From the NCBI GenBank assembly GCA_964019135.1, contig OZ025255.1, positions 39,834,811 through 39,898,810 of the forward strand: 64,000 nucleotides of DNA, written 5' to 3'. Source of the DNA: Arenicola marina (lineage: Eukaryota > Annelida > Polychaeta > Arenicolidae). The position numbers and the translations under genes were made by a program. Below the pieces are notes generated by a model that saw only the letters and a list, made by a program, of their open reading frames with translations, was not told the origin of the DNA and did not search any database. Below are positions 34,701 to 47,700 of this stretch, piece after piece; within the stretch, counting starts at the first letter, position 1, and every line of letters starts with the position of its first letter.

Positions 34701-35607
34701 GATCTCGGAGTAATCATCGATTGAACGCTCACGGTAGCGGTCCGAAATTTCCCACCTCACCTGCCTGCTGTTGCAGCGGGTCACCAGGCCCCAATTATTT
34801 GACTCGTGATTTCAAAAACAACACACCTGCCGTCAATCGTATTGGCTGCCAGAGATTTAAGATATCTGGTTCATCACGATTAAGCGTATCGTGTAACGTG
34901 AGAACAACGGTCTTCGTGGAGCTACCAATTACGAATAAGTGTGTGACCTCCCAACCGGTGACTAGCCCTGCTCGGCACCTACTCCCCCCCTCCCCCCCCC
35001 CCCCCTCCCCACATCTTCAACCCACCGCAAGCCAGTTATTAGTTCAATGACACTCCAGACGGCGTTACGGAGTGTTCATGTCCTTCATCCTGATTGGTTG
35101 ATAGAAGGCCGGCGGGGGGGGGAGGGGGGCTTATATAAATGTGCCCGCCCACCGAAAGTACACTTATTTGGTGACAAAAGGGTTTTCTAAGCCTAAACCC
35201 CCCAAAAGAAACCACGAATTTGTAACTATAATTTTTTCTTTCATGAAACGTAACTTTAGATTACCGGTATATTCTTTGCATTATATTATTTGCAGTTGAG
35301 TAAGCTATCTGTCAACCACAGTGCAGCTACCGGGCTCGCAGCTGCTACCAAATTAGTATATCTAAGGATGTTGTGGAAATCTTGTTCATAGCATAGGTCC
35401 ATAGCAACTGCATAGCAGGATTTAGAGGCATTTCAAGAATTGCTATTAATAGCATGATAATGACAACTTCTGTAAATCAAACAGCCTACCTCGAACTTTC
35501 ATAGGCTGGTTCATGTCAACAACAACATGGCCAGTCACATTCTGGCCTGCTTGGAATACTCCAACTGGATTATCCAGGTTTATGGTGAACTCCTGGAGTT
35601 TACTCAT
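31761..35607 (-). CDS. ARRDC: Arrestin domain-containing protein (alpha-arrestin)
   Basis: Alpha-arrestins are cytoplasmic adaptors that bring NEDD4-family ubiquitin ligases to membrane proteins and promote their endocytosis. Seven coding exons on the minus strand have GT-AG borders and matching phases: 35,607-35,490; 34,528-34,382; 34,178-33,958; 33,594-33,412; 32,970-32,788; 32,309-32,180; 31,933-31,761. They join to 384 codons and a TAG. The arrestin N-domain covers about residues 5-160 (FQAGQNVTGHVVV, AAKVHW, FPF-like FQFTLPANLPSSFEG, VRYWLKG). The arrestin C-domain covers about 170-310 (SGPISAVFRIDKGGFVPGE, PPGESEIWTGERLHIPPLP, INGT-like IIIGTIPL). The C-terminal tail has PPSY at 329-332, a WW-domain ligand. 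The start ATG (CTACCATGAG) precedes the usual N-terminus. A TTTCCATAG acceptor 22 bases upstream suggests a 5' UTR intron. Length and domains match ARRDC2/3/4-type proteins; the exact paralogue is not resolved. Confidence 0.95.
33017..33217 (-). mobile_element. tRNA-derived SINE in arrestin intron 4
   Basis: This matches the SINE at 60,558-60,743: the minus strand begins near 33,215 with CCTGGTGTAGTGGTTAACGC, the A-box region of a tRNA-like head. The B box (TTGAATTCGAGCC region) is decayed. At the tail side, GGTTTAGGCCAT occurs three times at about 33,017, 33,037 and 33,053. It lies wholly between exons 4 and 5. Confidence 0.9.
34980..35130. repeat. C- and G-homopolymer runs in arrestin intron 1
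   Basis: Runs of C near 34,985-35,010 and of G near 35,115-35,128 are separated by ordinary sequence. They lie between exons 1 and 2. No other signal. Confidence 0.6.
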
Positions 35608-36639
35608 GGTAGATTCTGTATGGGCTCTATGGAAACAATAATATAAGACACCATAATTATACACACTTAATTAACATTCAAGTATAATTATGCTTTAAGT
35701 AATTAAAGCAAAGTTGATCATAAAATTATTAAAATATCTGGCACAAGACACATACAAGTGACAATTCTTTTTGTTTGCTTTTTATGCAACTGACATATAG
35801 CTAAAGGATAAATATTTATCCTTTACAGTGTTACAGTGTATCAGTCAGATAATAGACTGTAAGAGTCAGATAATGTACTTTAATAGTGGGTATGGGTAAA
35901 CCCTAAAATAAACAATAATAGGCAAAAACAGAGGGATTGGTGGCGGTGTTGGCGGTGTTACTAGTGCTACGTTAGAAACTATAAAGTATTATCTGTTATT
36001 CAATATGGTATATCTATTATGTTCTTAATGAAAATCTGTGACAGAGAACATGGACTCGGCACATCATTGAAATTAAGCATCACATCAAGGAATCCAGCTT
36101 CATGATTACCGACTGTACCCATGTCACAATTGTAGCTGAACAGATGTGTAAATGCACACATCCAGGGCTATAAGCCCTGAAGCCACCCTCCACCTCCGAC
36201 ATAAATCCCCATCTCTAACCTGTCTGCACTTCAACTTCACTCTTTCCGCCCTACCCCCACTTAATCATACTCCACCCCCACACGGCTGGCAGCTGTGGCA
36301 TTAAGATTTCAGGGCGCATTCGTCATTTTAGCATCAGCACCAACAGGAGTCGACATATAACTTAATAAAATAGATACTAAAGGTGCTGGATTAAACAGTA
36401 AGTCGTTTCCTTTTTTGTTCTTTTAAATAGAACTGTTGCTCAAAAACAAAACTCAATTGATACAGCAGTGCACAGGTACATGGGGTACATATATATATAC
36501 TTACAGAAAACGGGTATGGACCATCGTGGCTGCCAACTGGTTATTCTATTCTTATGTGAAACTTTCAAAAGAAGCTTTTCCATTAGATCTAAAAATCTTT
36601 GAATTTATTCTTTTTCGCGTAATACAGTTTCTTTAGAGT
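35608..36639. other. Upstream region of the arrestin gene, no other gene seen
   Basis: AT-rich DNA that probably holds the 5' UTR exon and promoter of the arrestin gene, but neither is defined by the sequence alone. No CpG-dense stretch or strong TATA box at a fixed place was found. Confidence 0.4.
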
Positions 36640-37110
36640 TTCAATTACTTATTTTAGGAAAACGAGCGCGATACTTACATTCCTATATATAAGCATCACA
36701 TAATCTATTTCATAATTAATTTCCCCGAACAAAATGGTTTTCCCTTCGTAAGGCAGTTTCATTGCAGATCTCGTACATGTCCATTCATAGAAGTCAAACA
36801 GAATCACTTGACTACTTCACAATGTACAAAACAATGGATTAAGGTGCCAATCTCTTCGTGACAAAACTCACACAAAACTCTTTCCTTTAGTTCATGCACA
36901 TACAATTTTTCACCTGTGTAAATAATACGATGCATTAGTTTAAACTGGAACTTCTGAAGCCTTATACAGTCAATAGTAATATAGATTTTATTGAAATAAG
37001 ACAAATATATTGCTTCTCTGTTAAGACAATTTCTAAATCGCAGTTCCACTTTTCCAAGAGTAGAGTAGTTATAGTCAGGGTTTTCTGCATATATCGTACA
37101 CAAACTTACA
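36640..37110 (-). pseudogene. L1/Tx1-type LINE ORF2 C-terminal fragment
   Basis: The minus-strand translation reads LQKFQFKLMHRIIYTGEKLY, then a CEFCHEEIGTLIHCFVHC zinc-finger-like motif and a terminal ILFGEINYEIDYVMLIYR segment. This matches the carboxyl end of L1/Tx1-type ORF2 proteins. A frame change lies near 36,800. RT and endonuclease are absent. It may be from the same family as the piece at 600-1,190. Confidence 0.8.
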
Positions 37111-38460
37111 TTTGTTTTGAGAATATATATAAATCGTATAGCCTATGCACATTATCTCTTCGTTGAAGTAACTGAGATTTCTGTTTTTAAGGGATACTTT
37201 GCAATATACCATAATACTGTAAAATTAAAAAAATGAGCCTCTCGTACTTGTTACATAGTTCGTCAAAAGTTAAAAAAAAGAACCATCAACCAATTATAAG
37301 CCTTCTATATACAGTACACCCTACTTCATCCAACCAGTGTAACAAATAACCTTCTTTGTCATATCATTTCTTTAATCACAGTCGATTTGTCAAGTACCTC
37401 ATGTAATGAAGTTAGGTTATATCATTAAAAACTACAGCAATTAATCGCCATGCCAATGACTCCGTATCACTTAAATAGTATTTAGTCGGGTTTCACAAAA
37501 CAGAGTCCATTTCAGGGTACCCAAACCAGTAGGCCCAATAGTCCATTATTCCGAACTGTAACATCTGAATTTTCAGGCTAGGCCCTAATCTGCTAATTGG
37601 ATATGTCATGTGTTGACTATCCCATGAGGTATGCAATTGTGAGAAGCCATGCCCCTAACAGTTTTCTCCCAACAATGTCACATGGGGCTAAAGAATAAGG
37701 TGCTGGGAGAAAGAAAACAGTTTGTAGATTGCACAAAGGTAAATATTGTAAACATGAGTTGAGACATATTGCGCCGGGAGTTTTCAAAAAGGGATTTTAT
37801 GTCAAAACTTATTGCGCTATTCAAAACCTTCCCCTTGACCAAAGTTACATATATGTTGCTGATTTCATATGTGAGTACTTCGGGGAGGAAATATATATAC
37901 AGAGTTAGCCCCCTTGCTTCCCTTAGAAAAGTCAAAAAGCCACTGTTACGTGGTATTTAAAATATTTTACAGAAAAAAAAACTCATAAGTATAATACTCA
38001 TTGGGCTACTTAAATACATAAAATGAAAGAAAAAAATATGCAAATCTAAGCATTTTTGACAACATTACAGTCATTTTATGATCTAAAATGGATAAAATTT
38101 TGTTGTTACGAGGGTTCATTTTAAATTTCTTAACGTTCAGTCTGCATATGTTTAGTATTAATATTGCTGCAATAGTGAAATAATGATGTTTATTTATCTA
38201 TTAAGTCATTAAGTCAATTTATAATTGGCTGAAGTGAACGGGTGTGTTTTTCTAAATATATATCTATGTGTCACGAAAAACTCCATTTACCGCAATGATT
38301 TGTAAATTGGGTGATATAAATATAATAAAACAGTTTAATAAAGAAACAAATGATCAGAATCTACTATTGCAAGCAAAAGAACCATTATAAATGACTAATA
38401 TCAAGCAAAGTCTTCAGTAATATGAAAATCCACTTTGATGACAGTAGCCAAAATATGCTG
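37111..38460. other. AT-rich DNA, no gene seen
   Basis: No recognisable coding sequence or shared repeat. Confidence 0.5.
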
Positions 38461-38468
38461 AAAATTAT

Positions 38469-38815
38469 GTAGTGTACGTACCCCCTCCTGAATTCGCAAG
38501 ATAAATGAAGTACCTATTTTTTTTATGATGGCCTCTGTTTTATTCCATAATGATGTTATTATCCATGAAAAGATTGACCTTAATATTGCTATATTTCCTA
38601 GATATGCTCACATTGATTGTAGTGTGCGTACCCCTATGTAGTGTACGTACACCCAAATTCAAACAGTATTCAAGTAAGCAAATCATACCAAATAGGCTAA
38701 GGATTCCGGGTCAAACCTAACTATGATAAAGTATTCATTTAAATAATGTCTTTGAAAGACAGATCATTGTGTAATATTTAAAGGCTATGACTATAGATTG
38801 TAGTGTACGCACTCG
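38469..38815 (+). repeat. Four copies of a GTAGTGTACGTAC word
   Basis: The word (T)GTAGTGTACGTACCC or a near variant occurs at 38,469, 38,619, 38,638 and 38,799, all in the same orientation, in AT-rich DNA. No TIRs were seen around it. The rest up to 39,160 has no feature. A GA/G-rich run lies at 39,235-39,262. Confidence 0.65.
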
Positions 38816-39537
38816 TGTCTACCCTTCAAGCCATGGCAAAGTATTTATTTCATCGATAAATGCTTGTGCTATAAAAATACAGATTTTGAACTCGTGATTG
38901 ATTTGTCGTAATATAATAAAAATTTAATGGGATACAACTAGTTTCATTTTTCATCATATGTGACTGCTAATAATCACTTGATTGTGAGTCACCCGCATGA
39001 CAAACACAGGATTGAACCTAGGAAGAACCAACGAAGTTTCCAAAGACTTTCTGTGACATATAGTTACACTGAATAACATTATAAACGCACAGTCATTCAA
39101 ACATTGATCTGTTATACTTATAGGTATAAGTTGTTTGTCCAAATATATTTATCAATAAGCAATACATTTCATGCAGATACTATTAACAACATATATTGAA
39201 CTGGTGACAAAAAGTGAGGATTCAGTAATTTGACAAAGAGGAGGGGGACGGGGGGGGGGGCTGCCCACTTCGCATTTGAAACTCCCAATGCCAGAGTTAG
39301 CATTGAAAAAGAAGATCCTTGAAAAACAGATAGAGAAGGGGCCCCCTTTACAGTTATGCTTCTGTACAACTGATTACTATTTAACACAATGAGGCAAGCT
39401 CCCCGCACGGTGGCGCTACGCAAGGTTCGCTTCTGCCGCCGCTGTCGTCCTGGGCAAATTTCAAGATTCTTGAAAAACGTTCAAATCAGCTGTAATTTCT
39501 TGCAACAGTATAATTTTCCAGAATAAAACCAAACAAT

Positions 39538-39705
39538 TGTGACTGAACTCTTTCTTTTTATCCCCCAATACGGTGTGTTATTAGGCTTAGGCTGTGTCCC
39601 GACACTAATTTTTGGAAATGCGCGGCGCATTTGTCCTATCAATTTGCGCAGCGCCGCCCTGGCGAGCGAGTGTAAAAATGCATTGAGGAAGTAGGCGACA
39701 ACAGA
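39538..39705 (+). repeat. Dispersed repeat R1, copy 2
   Basis: This is close to 1,371-1,540. Here it is followed after a few bases by R2, which shows that R1 and R2 belong to one larger mosaic unit. Confidence 0.8.
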
Positions 39706-39715
39706 GATATCATGA

Positions 39716-40875
39716 AGCCCTAGCGTAGTGAGTCGAAGGCAGATAGTGACAATGAGGCTCAAATCCAATGCAACAAGTCATATCTCATCTCGCCAGGCTA
39801 TACCCAAGTTTATAGAGATTAGCTGAAACCGATATAAGCTTGTAACGGCCAGGCCCATTCTCGCGCCGACTTACAAGTTTAGTGGCGCCATCTAGCGAAT
39901 AGCGGCAGCGTAAGTAAGGATAGGTAGAAGAGCACTACCTAGGGGGAGTTAGGGTAGCAGGACAGGAAGTATGACGGTAGCTCGGTAGGGGGCGTGGGTG
40001 AGATTGCGTTTGTAAACTTCCGCCAGAAGAGGAAACAGAGAGAGAGAAAGTTCAGATAAAGAAGAATAGAGCATTAAAGGTTTTAACGTAGGTATCTTTA
40101 TGAATAGTTTAGCTATCTTTTTATGTAGGTTATCTAGCAGGTTTCTCAAATACTTTGAAGTGTAGCCAGACTTAGTTTAGTTCTATTTTTAAGCGTAGGT
40201 ATACAGTTACTTTGATTATCGCCCATTGGCTGAGAGAGCCTGATGGACGCTTGGGGCTCAGGTTTGGCATAAATAAAGGTGCATCGGGAGGCCTTGGGAC
40301 AGACAGGGAGAGCCACAGATAAAGAGGCAGAGACAGACCCACAGAGACAGAAGCTGTTGCAGACCCCAGGGGTCATACTTGCCATAAGCAACCCTATTAG
40401 TTACTGTGAGGTGCTATGAGGTTCTGTGAGGTGCTATTAGTTACTGTAAGGTTCTGTGAAGTGTTATTAGATACTGTGAGGATCTGCGAGGTGCTAGTAG
40501 ATACTATAGAGTGCTATTAATTACTGTCGGGTGATATTAGTTACCAGTTAGGAAAACTCCAACTGCTGAACCGAAGACTTTAAGCCACAACCCCTACCAA
40601 GACAAGTATATCTGCGCAGTCGCCACAACATGACATCCCCTCGGCACGCTAAAAGCTTACCACTTTGTTGTAGTTCATGCATTCGGTTGCACTGGCAAAT
40701 TATTGTTTTATCCCAAATTTATTCCAGTGGTTTTATTAGTCACACTTGCATCTCAGGTTGACAGACATAAACTGGCAGTTTTACCTGGTAGAAAATCATG
40801 GGATTGATATTGACTTCAAAACTTATGCTACATCCCCTCCCTTTAAAGAAATATGTTATTCATAAGCATACCATC
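39716..40875 (+). repeat. Dispersed repeat R2, copy 2, split by an LTR-like insertion
   Basis: 39,716-39,840 plus 40,653-40,875 together match 4,195-4,570. The 812 bases in between are absent from copy 1. Confidence 0.85.
39841..40652. mobile_element. Solo-LTR-like insertion with 5-6 bp target duplication
   Basis: The insert begins TGTAACGGCC and ends CACGCTAA, and AAGCT(T) flanks it on both sides (39,836 and 40,653). The undisturbed paralogue at 4,318-4,330 has the target once. A TATA-like GGCATAAATAAAGG lies at about 40,267, followed by a GGGAGGCC start-like region, as in LTR promoters. Inside, GTGAGGTGCTATTAGTTACT-type words recur five to six times (40,405-40,545). It has no coding capacity. 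The end is not the canonical CA, so solo LTR is the best but not the only reading. Confidence 0.7.
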
Positions 40876-41600
40876 GGTATCTACATTCTTAATTTAGATT
40901 ACAGATCAAGGCGAAGTGGTGCCCTAATGTGACGACTAGATCTCCTGAGTGGTGGTTGTAGATTTTGTATCAGTCACTGGCACAGGTCGTGTGGTTAGTA
41001 CGGCGACTGAATGTTAATCGCTCCTGTAGCGGGGGCAGGCATGTCCTCCACCAGCCAGCGGGCTGTCGTTTGTTATCACCGTTCCCATCACGCCACCTAG
41101 CGATTAGCATGTGAAACATCGTCCTTGACCTTGGCAGTTTCAAAATTTGGCGCACGTGTCTTCAGAATCATCTTATGAGTGCATGTACTTTTCTCCGTTG
41201 TCGTCTTTTCTGGTGAGTAGTTGTAATAAAATAAAGTTTACTGAGAGAAGTTGAAAACTTCTGTCAGTATACTGCTAAGTTCGGTTTGTAAATTTGTATG
41301 TTTGTTTGTCAGTTTGTTTGTCCGCTCGATACAGGTCGTAATTCGACAGCTACCGTCATCGGTCTTGACCAAAAGGTAGATTGGTGAAATGGCTCTGTCA
41401 AGTTAATTTACAGTTCATTTATATATTCATGCATCTGCTTTGGCAAGCTATAACATTTATGGCAATAAAATAGCTAAGTACCACTAACCAGTTGCCCGCC
41501 AGTGGCCCGCTGGCGCACCAGTGGCATATGTACAATCATATTGGTGCAAATTATGATACTACAGGCAAACCTGAATATGTTTTACCTATGTACCCAATAT
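40876..41600. other. No recognisable gene
   Basis: Ordinary sequence. At 41,488-41,526, CCAGTGG-type words resemble the array at 42,998-43,205. Confidence 0.5.
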
Positions 41601-41601
41601 A

Positions 41602-42431
41602 GGGTAGGGTGGGGCAAGACGCCCAGGTGGGGTAAAACGCCCATGCCCAAAATAACCCAGACGCGCATGTTCCGGAAGACTATGAGTGACGCATGCATGT
41701 CACGTGATCATATCCGAACGTCTTCTGGAAGCGTGGGGTCGAGTATGCAAAAATAAGTATATCATTGACAATTTCCCATTTTGACCTCCTTTTTTGTAAA
41801 ATTGCTCTAGAATTATTGGCTCACCATAGCTGAATTGTGAGGATTCAGGTCTGATTACCAGGTCAGTCACAATAAAAAGATTATAAACTGTAACGATGTG
41901 TCTGTGAATTTGGGCAATAATTGCATAAAGGCGGGCTAGGCTAAAATAACAATACTGTTGTCTGATGGGGTAAAACGCCCACTTCATTTTGGGGCAAAAC
42001 GCCTACCAGATTATTGGGTAGGCGTTTTACCCCATTGGTAGGCGTTTTGCCCCATTATCAATTCTCTCATTAAAAATATATTTCTTGTTTAACACATAGA
42101 TCGAAAATTCGTCTACTTTATTAATGTTCATCATATAATAGAACATAATGGAAGCGATTAAAGCTGCTCATACATGTATTATTCACCTATATCATGACTT
42201 TACAAACAGGGCGTTTTGCCCCACACCGGTACAAAACGCCCCAAAATGGAATTTTATGTTTTCGTTTTCCACGCCTTACGGCTAATATTTACAAAGAAAT
42301 CCATGTATCATTAACGTAGAGCCATGCGTGATGAAGGTCTCTGACGTTATCTAGATTTGCTCGTATCATACTGAAAATAAATATGGCGCGTCTTGCTTAA
42401 GGTAGGCGTTTTGCCCCACTCTACCCTACCC
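41602..42431. mobile_element. Non-autonomous TIR element with iterated GGGGCAAAACGCC
   Basis: The ends are inverted repeats: GGGTAGGGTGGGGCAAGACG on the left and its near-complement CGTTTTGCCCCACTCTACCC on the right. The word GGGG(C/T)AAAACGCC or its complement occurs at least eight times: about 41,612, 41,630, 41,968, 41,990, 42,020, 42,043, 42,209 and 42,404. No transposase is encoded. The clear word spacing differs from random decay. Confidence 0.8.
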
Positions 42432-42997
42432 GAACTTGTAACTGTTTTTGATGTCATACATGTATAGTAAATGTGCTGAAAAAAAACAAGAATCACACAC
42501 TACTGCAATTAGTAGTGGTCTACTAGTAGTGGTGGTCCACTATTAGCCCACAAGTGTTCTTATCTTTACCTGAACACATTAATTGAAACACTTAATTGCA
42601 TGATTTTTGATCTCCCAAGATTTTTACCTTGGTACCCGAATGAGAATTTGTATCTGGCTCCTTGTTATAAGTATCTGTTTGGTATGCATTATATATACTT
42701 CGGTATACACATATAGTTATGTCTTGTCATGTTGTAAATATATATATGAAACTAGATACAACTTCAATTATTAAATTAGCATTCAATTTTGTTTCAGCCA
42801 AACAGGGTGCATCCGGGCTAGAGATGCAGAGCAGCACGGATGATGACAATGGATGAAAATTAAATGAACGTTAACTATATGTCATTAAAAGGATGAACGT
42901 TAACTTATCTCAATGTCATTAAAAGCTTCACACGCGAATCAATGTGTTTTTGTTTGTGACATACATATCCATGCACAACCTGGCATGATAAAATTAA

Positions 42998-43205
42998 CAG
43001 AGGATGGCCCACCAGTGGCTCACCAGTGGCGCACAAGTGGCATATTGGTATCTCACTAGGTGGCCACCTGCGGCCCGCTGGTGGCTCATTAGCGGCATGC
43101 CGATGCAGCACACTTGTAGGCCATCGGACACGCCATGGATGGCCTACCGGTGGCTGCCACTGGGGGGTCACTAGATCTGCCGATGGCGGCCCACTGGCGG
43201 TCCCC
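42998..43205 (+). repeat. Degenerate GGCCCACCAGTGGC array
   Basis: Words built on GGC(C)CAC(C/T)(A/G)GTGGC recur at 12-25 base spacing, most being imperfect small palindromes (CCACTGG/CCAGTGG). It is about 200 bp long with no strict period. The open frames crossing it are not treated as genes. Confidence 0.7.
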
Positions 43206-44760
43206 CTGGGATGTCCATTATTTGTATTTTAATAAATGTTTTTTGGGTAATCTTTGGAATATTATCGTGTATTTGTCTTAAGTTTATTTTTATTATATAT
43301 GAATAAAGCTTTTTATTCATGTGATTAAACTTCAATATTATGATTCATAGGAATAAACTTGCGCCAAATCTGCCTCAGAAACTGCAAATAAACATCCTGC
43401 ATCATATTTGTCATGTAAATTAAATTTACCCTCCATTATGTAATGCCATTGCTTTTCGCCATAGATGGATGTACACAAGAGGCGGCAGCTATCTGGCCCA
43501 AACGACTTCGCACATCCTCCCAAAACAAGTTGGAGCGCAACTGTAATGAATCAAGAGTTGCAAACATCACTGTACTACCTTGAGAAGAATCTACACAGGC
43601 ATAAAGACTAACAAGTAAAGACAGTTGATGTCGTCAAGGTCTAATCTAATTGTTTAACTGGTACAGATGGTCATCACCGTGTAGAACTACAAATGTGACC
43701 CCGCTTAATGGCATCCTTTTCAGAAGAACATCAGAAAAGAAATGATGTCTAAATGAAAAAAACTATATATATATAACAAAACTGAACACTGGGCAGTGTT
43801 TTTAGACTTATGTCAAGGTGGTAGAACTATAGTATGTGGTTGGTATGCGGCTTGCACGAGTTCTCTGTGAATTTCCCCCTTTTTTCTTGTGGTAATGACT
43901 ACCAGGAATGGTTCTGCTATTATAGTACGATGATAATTTGCATTCCTGGTTCATAGTGGAGGATACTATATGCTTGCATATAGCTTACTATCCACTGTGT
44001 CGGTATGTAAATCCAAACGATATAACATCAAAAGTATATATTCACCGAGATGATACAGTTATGATAACAGCCTACATGAAATGTCAATGCCAAGCGGCCA
44101 CGCCACCACGCGGCAGTAGTTGTTTATTCTAAAGCATGCCGAGCACCCGCTTGACCCAGTTATAGTACGGTTGCTTTAACGCACGAGGTAATGTAATGAG
44201 CCAGCTAGTATCCAACGCTATGTTCAGCAGCTGGGAATTAACACGCGGTTTGGTGAAAATAATGAGGATTCTAGAAACAGGTCGCCCTATGACGCCAATT
44301 CGATCACTGTGTGATGCAAACTGCAGGTGCAATTTATTTGTATGCGGTGATAGACCGCTTAATCGTTTTGCTGTCGTCATGTGTGAGAATTTACCTGCAA
44401 TGCAGGTGATTGCTCTCGGAGGTAAATTAGTGGACTCCCAAAGTCAATGTTCAATTGCTTGTTAATTTCACTCGTTTCAGACCTGCTACTTACCTAATGT
44501 GGTATATTTCATGTTGGCAGTTTTAACGTTACGCCCCCCCTCCCCCACGTCACCAGTCCCCGGCTGGTCACTGCTCGTGCAATTGATCATTACCTTATTA
44601 GGTATGTTTCCGTCCCTCCCGTACGTAGAAGTTGCCCATATGACGTCATGTTCAGAGCACCGTAGTTTCATGAGAGCGTCTAGTGAACCAGATCTTACAT
44701 GTATATAGGTTGTTTGTGTATATAAAGTGTGTTTATGTAGTTTTGTGTATGTTGCTCCCA
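43206..44760. other. No recognisable gene
   Basis: AT-rich then mixed DNA. Short frames at 43,338-43,523 and 44,196-44,465 have no known motif. A C-rich run is at 44,533. Confidence 0.5.
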
Positions 44761-47700
44761 TTATTTGGGATGATTTTTACAGGCCCATGAGTTTTTATTG
44801 CTATAACATTGATACTACACACTGGTATGCTAAACAACTGTGATTGTGCTGTATGCAAGCGTAAGATATTACATCACTCGTATCATATAAATTGTTCTAT
44901 TTGCTACTGTTTCTATCACGTTAATTGTTTGTCTCATTTTACCAGAGAAGACCTGCAGGTTGTGAGAGAAAATAATGATCCATGGTATTGCATCAATTGT
45001 ATAACTGAAATATTTCCTTTTAATGGGATAACTGAGACACGGGCTTTTGAACTCGCTATCTCGTCTAGTAGCGTCAATATTTGAGTTAAACTCAGACTAC
45101 ATGATGCCGCTAAATGACACTGACCCTGATGTAAATTTCTATGTAGATTCGTCTGCCAGCATGTCAAATTGTAAGTACTATTTAGAAGACGCCTTCAATG
45201 AGTCATGCAAAGAACTTAGACTCGAGGAGTTGTCATTTTCCATTATGCATATGAACATAAGAAGCGCGCAGAAAAACTTCTCACAGTTTGGATCCTATAT
45301 TGAAACTTTAAATCATGATTTTACTGTGTATGCCTTTACTGAAACCTGGTTTAACGAAGGCAACGTTGATTGGCATGGTTTGGACGGTTATCTCCCCGTC
45401 AATAGTTACCGACAAGACAGAACTGGTGGAGGGGTATCAATGTTTATTAAGTTCGGAGTTAACTTCACCAAGCGATCGGACTTGGATGTATTTAATGAAC
45501 ATATGGAAGCTTTATTTGTGCAACTAGACAAGGGAGCTTATGCTAATCAGAAATCAATTTTAGTAGGTGTAGTTTACCGACCACCGGATACCAACATTGT
45601 TGTATTTAATGAGCAGTTAGACGAGTTATTGCATAAGATTAACTCTGAAAAGGTGGTTTGTTATCTCGCAGGAGATTTTAACATTAATCTGCTAAATATG
45701 GACTCTCATAGACCCACAGCTGAATTTATTGATTCAATGTTTAGCCATGCGTTTCTACCCGCGATAAGCAAACCGACCAGGGTAACAAGTACCACAGCTA
45801 CGCTGATTGATAATATCTTCACTAACGAGTGCGATATTAACTCTTCGTTGAAAGGCATTATGTACACAGATATTACAGATCATTTTCCTGTGTTCTATAT
45901 ATCACAGTATGTTCAGATTAATGTTGAAAGAGTTAACATCGTGGAAAGGAATGTGAGTAAGCCCAATATTGAGAAATTTGTTCACTGTATAACAAACTAA
46001 AACTGGAATAATATTTTAGAGACACCAAGCACGCAGGAAGCCTATACTAAACTACACCGTTCAGTTTCTCTTATACATGAGAAATGTTTTCCTCTCACTG
46101 TCTCCAGATCTAAATACCAAAACAGAAAACCATGGCTCAGTACAGGATTAAAGAACTGCATATCTAAGAAAAATCGATTGTATTGTAGATTTATGAGACA
46201 AAAAACCAAAGAATCTGAGCATGATTATAAAAAATATAAAAATAAGCTTTTATCCACTGTTAGAGCGGCAGAAAAAACGTATTATCAGTCCACCATAAAA
46301 GCAAATAAAAATAACTTGTTTAAGATGTGGAAAACAATTAAAGAGGTAGTAAACAAAAAACAAGGTCAGAAGTTCCAAACGACATTTTCGATAAGAGGAG
46401 GACTGATTACAGATAGAAGCCAAATTGCTAATGAGTTTAATAACTACTTTGTTAATGTTGGTAAATCTCTATCAAAAACAATCCCAAGTAATGGAGATTC
46501 ACCACTCACGTTTATGAAAGATACCAATACTAAGTCGCTTTTCCTTGAGCCAGTTACTAGTAGTGAAGTCCGCAACGCCCTTGCATCCCTAAAGAACAGC
46601 TCACCAGGATGGGACTCGCTAACAGCCAAAGTAATCAAAACGATTATAGATCCCCTCACCCGACCCCTAACTCATGTAATTAATCTCTTATTTAGTGCAG
46701 GGATATTTCCCGAAGAACTTAAAGGTGCAAAAGTAACACCTATCATGAAAGGGGGGGATAGTAAATTATTTACTAACTACAGACCAATTTCAATTCTTCC
46801 AACATTTTCTAAAGTGTTCGAACAGCTGATGCAGAAACGTCTAATCAACTTTATTAACAAATATGACTTACTACACAAAAACCAATTTGGTTTTAGATCA
46901 AATCACTCTACTACCTTAGCCCTTTTACTTCTGCAAGATAAACTAACAACTTCTAGGGAAATGGGACAAACTACTGTTGGTATATTTCTTGATTTCTCGA
47001 AAGCCTTCGATACGGTTGACCACGATATACTGTTTAAAAAATTAGACAGATACGGCGTAAGAGGGCTTGCTTTAACGTGGCTAAAAAGTTATCTCAATGC
47101 GAGAGAACAGTTTGTAGTTTACAATAATACATTTTCGAACAGATCTCGAATAGTATGTGGAGTCCCGCAAGGTTCTGTTCTAGGTCCACTTTTATTTCTT
47201 TTATACATTAATGACTTAATGAATGTAAGTAAGCAATTGTTTGGAATCTTATTTGCAGATGATTCTAATTTCTTTATATCGGGCAAAGATATCAATAAAA
47301 CGATTGAAACGCTGAATGGGGAATTAAAACACATACAGTATTGGCTGCAAATTAATAAGCTTGCTCTCAATCTCGATAAAACTAAATTCATGGTTTTCAA
47401 ACCCAAGCGAAAGAAAATTAGTATTCACAGCAGTGTCATCATTTCTGGCGAAACTGTTGTACAAACTACTATCACGAAATTTTTGGGAGTACAATTAGAC
47501 TGTGACCTTCTGTGGAAACAACATATAGATTATATTAAAAGTAAAATGGCAAGGGCGCTTGGAATAATCACTTGTGCAAGGAAAATGTTAACCAATGACA
47601 CCCTACGGATTTTATATAATTGTTTTGTATCTCCATATCTATCATATTGTATTGAAGTATGGGGAGCTTCGTGTAGTAGCTTTTTAACCCCTCTTATCGT

